A stretch of 64,000 nt of DNA from Mesotaenium endlicherianum (lineage: Eukaryota > Streptophyta > Zygnematophyceae > Zygnematales > Mesotaeniaceae): contig WELA01005055.1 of the NCBI GenBank assembly GCA_009602735.1, positions 5,822-69,821 on the forward strand, read 5' to 3'. A program made the translations under genes and the position numbers. Within the stretch, counting starts at the first letter, position 1. Every line of letters starts with the position of its first letter. Shown piece after piece: positions 58,615-64,000 of the stretch. The notes under the pieces were generated by a model. That model was not told the DNA's origin. It worked only from the letters and a program-made list of their open reading frames with translations, and ran no database searches.

Positions 58615-58649
58615 GTTGTCGAGGCGATAACCTGTTAAGTTAGAGGAAT
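58615..58649 (+). promoter_or_regulatory. Element E hairpin and polypurine tract
   Basis: The stem seen in B is kept (58615-58631); its one changed base still allows a G-U pair. The purine tract and LTR follow. Confidence 0.65.
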
Positions 58650-59349
58650 TGTAATGAATCAGTATATTGGTAGATATAATATTTAATTAAATATAATAGT
58701 TAAATAAGTTCAGCCTGCTGAACTCTAGTTAATATTGAGTCTGCTGCACTTAATGACTCAGCAAGGAGCTGCAGGCTGAAGTCAACTTAGGTCAGCTTGC
58801 TGACAAATTCTTTGATAGCCAGCTGACTTCCGTACTCGGTAGCAGCGAATTGCCTAAAGATGCATCTAAGTGTGGTGTGCTAGATGAATGGCCAGATGAC
58901 ATCCTTAGGATGGATGACGATTCGGGATGATGGGAGATGGCGGTGGATTTGGTTAATCGAGGTCCTTCCAACGTGGTTAACTCCCGGGTAGGCGGTGCCA
59001 TCGCACTGGCCGTTGAACAGTAAACTCATTTCATGTACATGCTAGACATTGCTCTCGAGTTCGGCATTTGGAAACAAGACCAACTCTCTTGTACAGCTTA
59101 CTGAGAGATATCTGAATCCAAGACGAGAAGCCATTGATATGCACTATCTTCTAGTTTTGCTTATGTCTGAGTTTACTGATTGCATTATTGATGCTAGTTT
59201 CCTGGCATTTGACTTGCGAGTATTGTCCACTGCTAGTGTGTTGTCCTTTGCTGTTTAATCAATTAACAGAAAATACCATGAAGATTACTTGCTGATATAA
59301 AGATCTCTATTAATTATAAATCGCCTATTTGGTAAGTCGATTTATTTCA
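58650..59349 (+). repeat. Element E 3' LTR
   Basis: 700 bases of the B-family LTR, diverged and slightly shortened. Confidence 0.88.
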
Positions 59350-60326
59350 ATATTTAACGTACCAGCAGTCTCTTGCAGACAGAGTACTAGTGGGACGGCC
59401 TGGTCGGTCAGGTGGCTGATTTTGTACGCACGTGCGTGTCTTGCGACCGCGTTAAGAACACATTCTATGCCTTGCCTTCTGTTCTCCATCCGCTTCCCCT
59501 ATAGGGCCTGTCCTATCGTTGGTCCTTGGACCTTGCCGGTCCCTTGTCTCTCTTTAAGTGTGGCATACGTCATATCCTTGTCATGATTAAGCACCTTATT
59601 AAATGGATTGAGTTGGTTAGTATTCCTGACAAGTCCAGTGCATATATCGCGCGTGCGTTCATCGAGCGAGTCCTCTTGTGCCGAGGTTCTCACTGATCGT
59701 GGTTCTGAATTTCAAGGGGATTTGAGTGAGTTGCTTGACAAGTCTTTCATCGACCAGCGTACCACTTCACGTGATCACCCCCAGGCTGATGGTTTGGCTG
59801 AGCTCATTGTCCAAACTGTCAAGCGTAGCTTGCACAAGTACGCCTTGACCTGCAACATTTCCAATTGGGATATGCATATTCCTTGGCTTGCTATGGGCTA
59901 TAACTTGAGCAACCAAGCTTCACTTTGTTCCTACTCTCCCTACTTTCTCTTGTATGGTCGCAAATCCCTCTTGCCCTCCGCCATTCGTCGTCGCGTCTCT
60001 ATTCCCCTCTGCCTTTACGATCCTGATGTGCTCCTTACCCACCTCAATGAACGAGCCAATTTGTTCCTCACCCACATGCCTGTTGCCGTGGGTAAATTGC
60101 TTACTGCCCAACACCGGGACACCCTTCGTTACGCCCGTCTTCGCAGTGGGGTGTACAAACCTCGTTAAATTAAGTTTGAGGTGGGAGACTATGTCTACCT
60201 GCAGCGTGAATTGCAAGATACTTTGGATGTGCGTGCGAGTCCGGTTATCTTGTGGGTGCGCGTCGTCAGTCCCAATGGCGTCCTTATACTTGAGGGGTCC
60301 GATGGGCGCACAGTCCGTGAGAACAA
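59350..60326 (+). pseudogene. Element F, right fragment: integrase (fossil, A-related)
   Basis: Forward-strand integrase fragment with CVSCDRVK, YRWSLDLAGPLS, LTDRGSEFQGDLSEL and HPQADGLAELIVQ. A tail resembles that of A (EVGDYVYLQREL, LEGSDGRTVRE). It is cut off at about 60327, where reverse-strand element H begins. Together with 44261-44429 it is the host into which E inserted. Old and broken. Whether it ever carried a methyltransferase or PHD finger cannot be seen. Confidence 0.78.
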
Positions 60327-63190
60327 CAGCAAACTCCTGAGTTAACTGGAGGGAGACCGGGTTGTCAATCCCGTCAGGGCAAGTTATAGACTCCCCCAGT
60401 ACATCTAAAGGAGACTTAGGGACTCTACCCAGGCTGAGTTCAAAAGGAGTCTTGCACGTTGACGCGTGCACCGCACTGTTGACCGCAAACTGAATTTGAG
60501 GCAACAGGTCATCCCAATTATCTTGTTTTTGGTTAGTATATGCTCTCAGCACCTCCTGCAGAACTCGGTTAGTTCTTCCAGTCTGCCCATCAGTCTGAGG
60601 GTGGTTTGCTGTGCTGAGCAGCTGTTTGACTCCCATTAACCCCATTAAAGCTCTCCAGAACTTAGAGGTGAATTTTGAGTCTCTGTCTGAGATGATATTA
60701 GAAGGTAGCCCATGATGGCATACTACATGGTTGTAGAACTGTCTCGCTGTTTCGAGTGCAGTCACTTTGACAGTTGTGGGGATAAAAATGACCATTTTTG
60801 TCAGTTTATCCACGACTACCAGTATCGAATCATGCCCATTAGCAGTTCTTGGTAGTGAAACCACCCAGTCCATGGATCTAGTTTCCCAGCGTCCAGGTGG
60901 GATGGGCAGTGGTTGCAAGAGACCCCGGGTGGTGTGTGCCGAGACTTATTTCTCTGACACTGGTCACAGGACTTGACATATTTCAAGACCTCCCAGGGTA
61001 ACCCCTCCCAATGATAATGTTTTGCCAGTTTGCCAACAGTTTTGGCCTGCCCCAAATGTCCACCCAGGAGACTGTCATGAGCTTGACTCAGTAAGAGAGA
61101 CCTTATTTCCAAATTATTAGGAATGACCAGTTTCAGCCTGCCTGAAGTAGTTTCAGTCACCCAGACCCCTCCCTTGAGCTTATACCCGAGTGCGCTAGCA
61201 CGACACATACCAGTAGTGGGGCTGGGCTGAAATGTTGGGTCAGAAAGGTAGGCTTTCCTAAGTGGTTTTGTCAGCAGGCTGCAACAAAATAGCACCCATG
61301 GCAAAATCAGAGGCATCAGTAACCACCTGCACCGGTTTGCTGGGGTCATACACGGCTAGCACTGGGGCAGAACAAAGGGCATCTTTAAGGGTCTGGAAGG
61401 CAGCCTGCTGCTCTTCCCCCCACACATACCCGATGTCTTTCTTAGTAAGGTCAGTCAGTTTACTGGCCTTTGTGGAATAATTCTCAATAAATCTCCTATA
61501 GTAGTTAGCCAACCCGAGGAAGGATCTAACTTCAGAGACAGACTGTGGTACTGGCCAGTCCCTTATGGTCTGGACTTTCTTAGGATCCACACTGATGCCC
61601 TCTTTACTGACAACGTGGCCTAAGAATTCAATACTTTCCTTAAAGAAATCACACTTGCTCATTTTAGCATATAAGTGATTTTTCCGCAGAGTGTCCAGCA
61701 CTTTCTTTAAGTGTTCAGTGTGCTGAGCTTCATCTTTAGAGAAAATTAAAANTAGAAAATTAAAATATCATCCGGGAAAACTTGCACAAATTTATTCAAA
61801 TAAGGTTTGAAAATATCATTCATAGCACCCATGAAGGTGGCAGGAGCCTTAGTCAGTCCAAATGGCATCACGTTGAACTCATAGTGTCCATAATGTGTAC
61901 GGAAGGCAGTCTTGTGTTCAGGCCCCTCAGCAATTCTGATTTGATGATAACCACTCTTGAGATCTATCTTACTGAACACCTTAGCACCAGACAAGGTATC
62001 AAGCAAGTCCTCGATCCTGAGTAAAGCATACNCCTGAGTAAAGCATACTTGTTCTTTACTGTAATTCTGTTCAGGACTCTTTAATCCACACACATACGCA
62101 TGCTGCCATCCTTTTTCTTAACAAATAGGATGGGTGCGCCGTAAGGTGATTTACTGGGAGAAATATAACCATTTCCTCAAGCTCTGCAATCTGCATTTTC
62201 AACTCCTCGCTCNCATTTTCAACTCCTCGCTCTCCACATAAGACTAGCCATACGTGCGTTGCCAAGGTAGCTGACTCCCAGGTAATAAATCAATCCTATG
62301 ATCTACTTCCCTCTTAGGAGGTAGTCCTGGAGGCATATTGAATACATCCGTGTACTGAGCAACAATTTTTGCAGCTGTAGGGTGGTTCGGAGGGCTTACC
62401 TCCTTCTCAACCACTTCTTCAGGTTGAGGAGGTACCTCTCTTAGCAGCAGACAGAACATTCTGTCTTCCTTCTGGTTCCAGCTTTTGACGAACTCCATTG
62501 CATTCAGCAACTTGCATCCTTCTGGAAGCCTCTTCTTTTCCTTCATTTGCCATCCACAAACGACAAGAGGAAGACCACTGGTGGGTGCCAAGTCAGTCTG
62601 CCCATCATTGGCTCCTCTCACTTTAACTGTACCTCTGCTCCAACACACTTCAGCTTGATGTTTATTAAGCCAGGACCTGCCTAGCACGAGATCATAAAAG
62701 CCAGTGTTGAGTACCTCAAATGTAAGCGTTTCAGTTAGAACTGCAATGCCAGAACCTAACTGGACCTCAATAGGCTTGGTTATAACTCCTCCCGGGATAC
62801 TTGAGGCATCTCCAAGGAATATTTTTCTATTCCCTTGGGTGACAGTAGGCAGCCTTAGCCGCTTAACTAAGTCCTTGTGGATAAAAGTATGTGACGCCCC
62901 TCCGTCAACAAATGCCCTCACCTTCCTACCTGCAATCATGCAATGCAGTAGGATAGGGGGGACTGTCTTTTCCTGACTTTCGCATTGTTCTCCTGACGTA
63001 GCAAAGAAATGTTGGACATCAGGTGGAACAAGAGCATCCAGAGTGTGCACTCTCTGGACGTCTATATTGCTGATGGTCTCCTTTATCCGGTTGTCAGGCA
63101 TGCATAGTGAATCCAGTTCAGCAGGACCCATAATACCTGCTACGAGGGCAGCTAGTGACGACTCACTATCTCTAGCATCCTCACAGTCAG
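60327..63190 (-). pseudogene. Element H partial pol (fossil)
   Basis: Protease, reverse transcriptase, part of RNase H, the zinc region and the integrase core of the B family are recognisable in order on the reverse strand. Confidence 0.85.
61752..62213. other. Cluster of three single-N scaffold joins
   Basis: Ns at 61752, 62032 and 62213, each bracketed by a direct duplication of 12, 16 and 19 bases respectively. Confidence 0.85.
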
Positions 63191-63219
63191 TAGACTGGAT
63201 TACTGACTGTTGCTGTCTT

Positions 63220-64000
63220 TTAAAGGCTAATCTTTTCTCTTGACCTTTGGAAGGTGCTTGACTGGACACTGTTCTCTGTAGTGGCCCAACTGCTGACAAT
63301 GGTAGCAAGTGGATTTTGCTGAGGCTGGTCTCGGCTTAGTCCTACCACCACCCCTTCCATAGCCACCTCGAGAGGAACCACCTCTACCTCTAGACTGAAT
63401 AGCATTGAACTCATACTCATATTCATCACCCTGATGATCCTCAGCGTGGTCTCCTTCAATTGCATTGTAGGAACCGTGGGGCTTTTTGACAATCTTAGAC
63501 ACCAAAGCATTACTCTGGCGCTTGTGATTGAACTGCTGCTGATCCCAGGCATCAGCATCCTGGATCAAGTCAGCTAGTTTCTCATACTTCTTCTTAGCCA
63601 AATGACCAGAGTCCTCGGATTTCAAGCCATACCTGAAGTATGCTATCCTATACCGTTCTGGCAAGTCTGGCTGTTTCATCATGTTTTCCTGGAACTTTTG
63701 AGCAAACTCAGCAACTGAAGTGGTCTGCTTCAGTGTCAGGGAGATCATCGCATAGATAGCTTTCTCCTGCTGGTTGATGACATCAAACTTCTCATGCAAC
63801 TTCTCGACAAACTCTACCCAAGTAGGGTCACCGAGTTGCTGAGCCTTACGCTCTCCTTTCCAGTGTAGCCACCAGTCTGCGGCTCTGCCTTTCACTAGCG
63901 CACTAGTACGCCTGACCTTCTTGTAATCTTGCCGTTCTGGGTAGTTCTCCACCCACTGCTCAACATCCGCGAGAAACTTGATCAGGTAATATTTTCTGTT
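63220..64000 (-). pseudogene. Element H gag, partial (runs off the window)
   Basis: Capsid domain and CCHC zinc knuckle of the B-family gag; the amino-terminal part lies beyond the right edge. Confidence 0.85.

Larger units (their letters stand above)
44430..59349 (+). mobile_element. Element E: old B-family Ty3/gypsy copy (broken; interrupted by G)
   Basis: LTRs at 44430-45149 and 58650-59349. Gag, pol and ORF3 are in the same order as in B, with element G inserted in the integrase region. Flanking pentamers gtatt and atatt are a probable target duplication with one difference. It is inserted in element F. It is well diverged from B and C and broken, with about ten or more interruptions. 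Confidence 0.9.
60327..64000 (-). mobile_element. Element H: B-family Ty3/gypsy copy, reverse strand (broken; runs off the window)
   Basis: Pol from the integrase region back to protease (about 60327-63190) and gag (about 63220 to beyond 64000), closely similar to B and C. The 3' end (chromodomain, ORF3, LTR) is missing at the junction with F, and the 5' LTR lies outside the window. Broken by several interruptions. Three single-N scaffold joins lie in it. Confidence 0.88.

Noticed and set aside
59920-60918. Long reverse-strand frame with an integrase domain
   Set aside because: Only the part right of 60327 is element H integrase. The rest is antisense of element F, so the frame is a chance chimera of two elements.

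Overview
The window reads as nuclear DNA of a eukaryote, most likely a green alga of the streptophyte (charophyte) lineage. The two host genes have several introns with GT...AG borders. One is VPS18, a universal endosome/vacuole tethering subunit. The other is an NDR1/HIN1-like (LEA_2) membrane protein of the kind typical of streptophytes. A Ty3/gypsy-type element carrying a DNA cytosine methyltransferase also fits, because retrotransposon-borne methyltransferases have been described from the charophyte Klebsormidium (from memory, not checked). The species cannot be fixed from sequence alone.

Layout. Positions 1-6277 hold microsatellite-rich DNA and the 3' part of VPS18 (+ strand, seven recognised exons, introns loaded with GT/CA repeats). 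Positions 7257-9037 hold the LEA_2/NHL gene (- strand, three exons), convergent with VPS18. From about 10 kb to the right edge the window is almost entirely a stack of LTR retrotransposons nested in each other.

Element A (about 10.6-38.3 kb, + strand, broken) is the most unusual. Its pieces, in order, are gag with two zinc knuckles, protease, C5-cytosine methyltransferase, a long unrecognised linker, reverse transcriptase/RNase H, integrase and a PHD finger. Two near-identical chromodomain Ty3/gypsy elements, B (13316-22107) and C (22755-31572), sit inside it. Each has a 5-bp target duplication and looks whole, with gag, pol and a third ORF of unknown function downstream of pol. To the right lie diverged reverse-strand LTR pieces (38.9-40.0 kb), a broken reverse-strand B-family copy D (40.0-44.3 kb), a fragment of an A-related element F, and an old B-family copy E (44430-59349) inserted in F. 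E is itself interrupted by G (49471-55602), a different chromodomain Ty3/gypsy family. The rest of F (59.35-60.33 kb) and a reverse-strand B-family copy H (from 60.33 kb past the right edge) follow.

The order of insertion can be read directly: A is older than B and C, F is older than E, and E is older than G. B and C look recent, D and H are younger than E by similarity, and E, F, G and the LTR remnants are older. Six N runs mark scaffold joins. Five are single Ns flanked by short duplicated sequence, so local structure there should be treated with caution.
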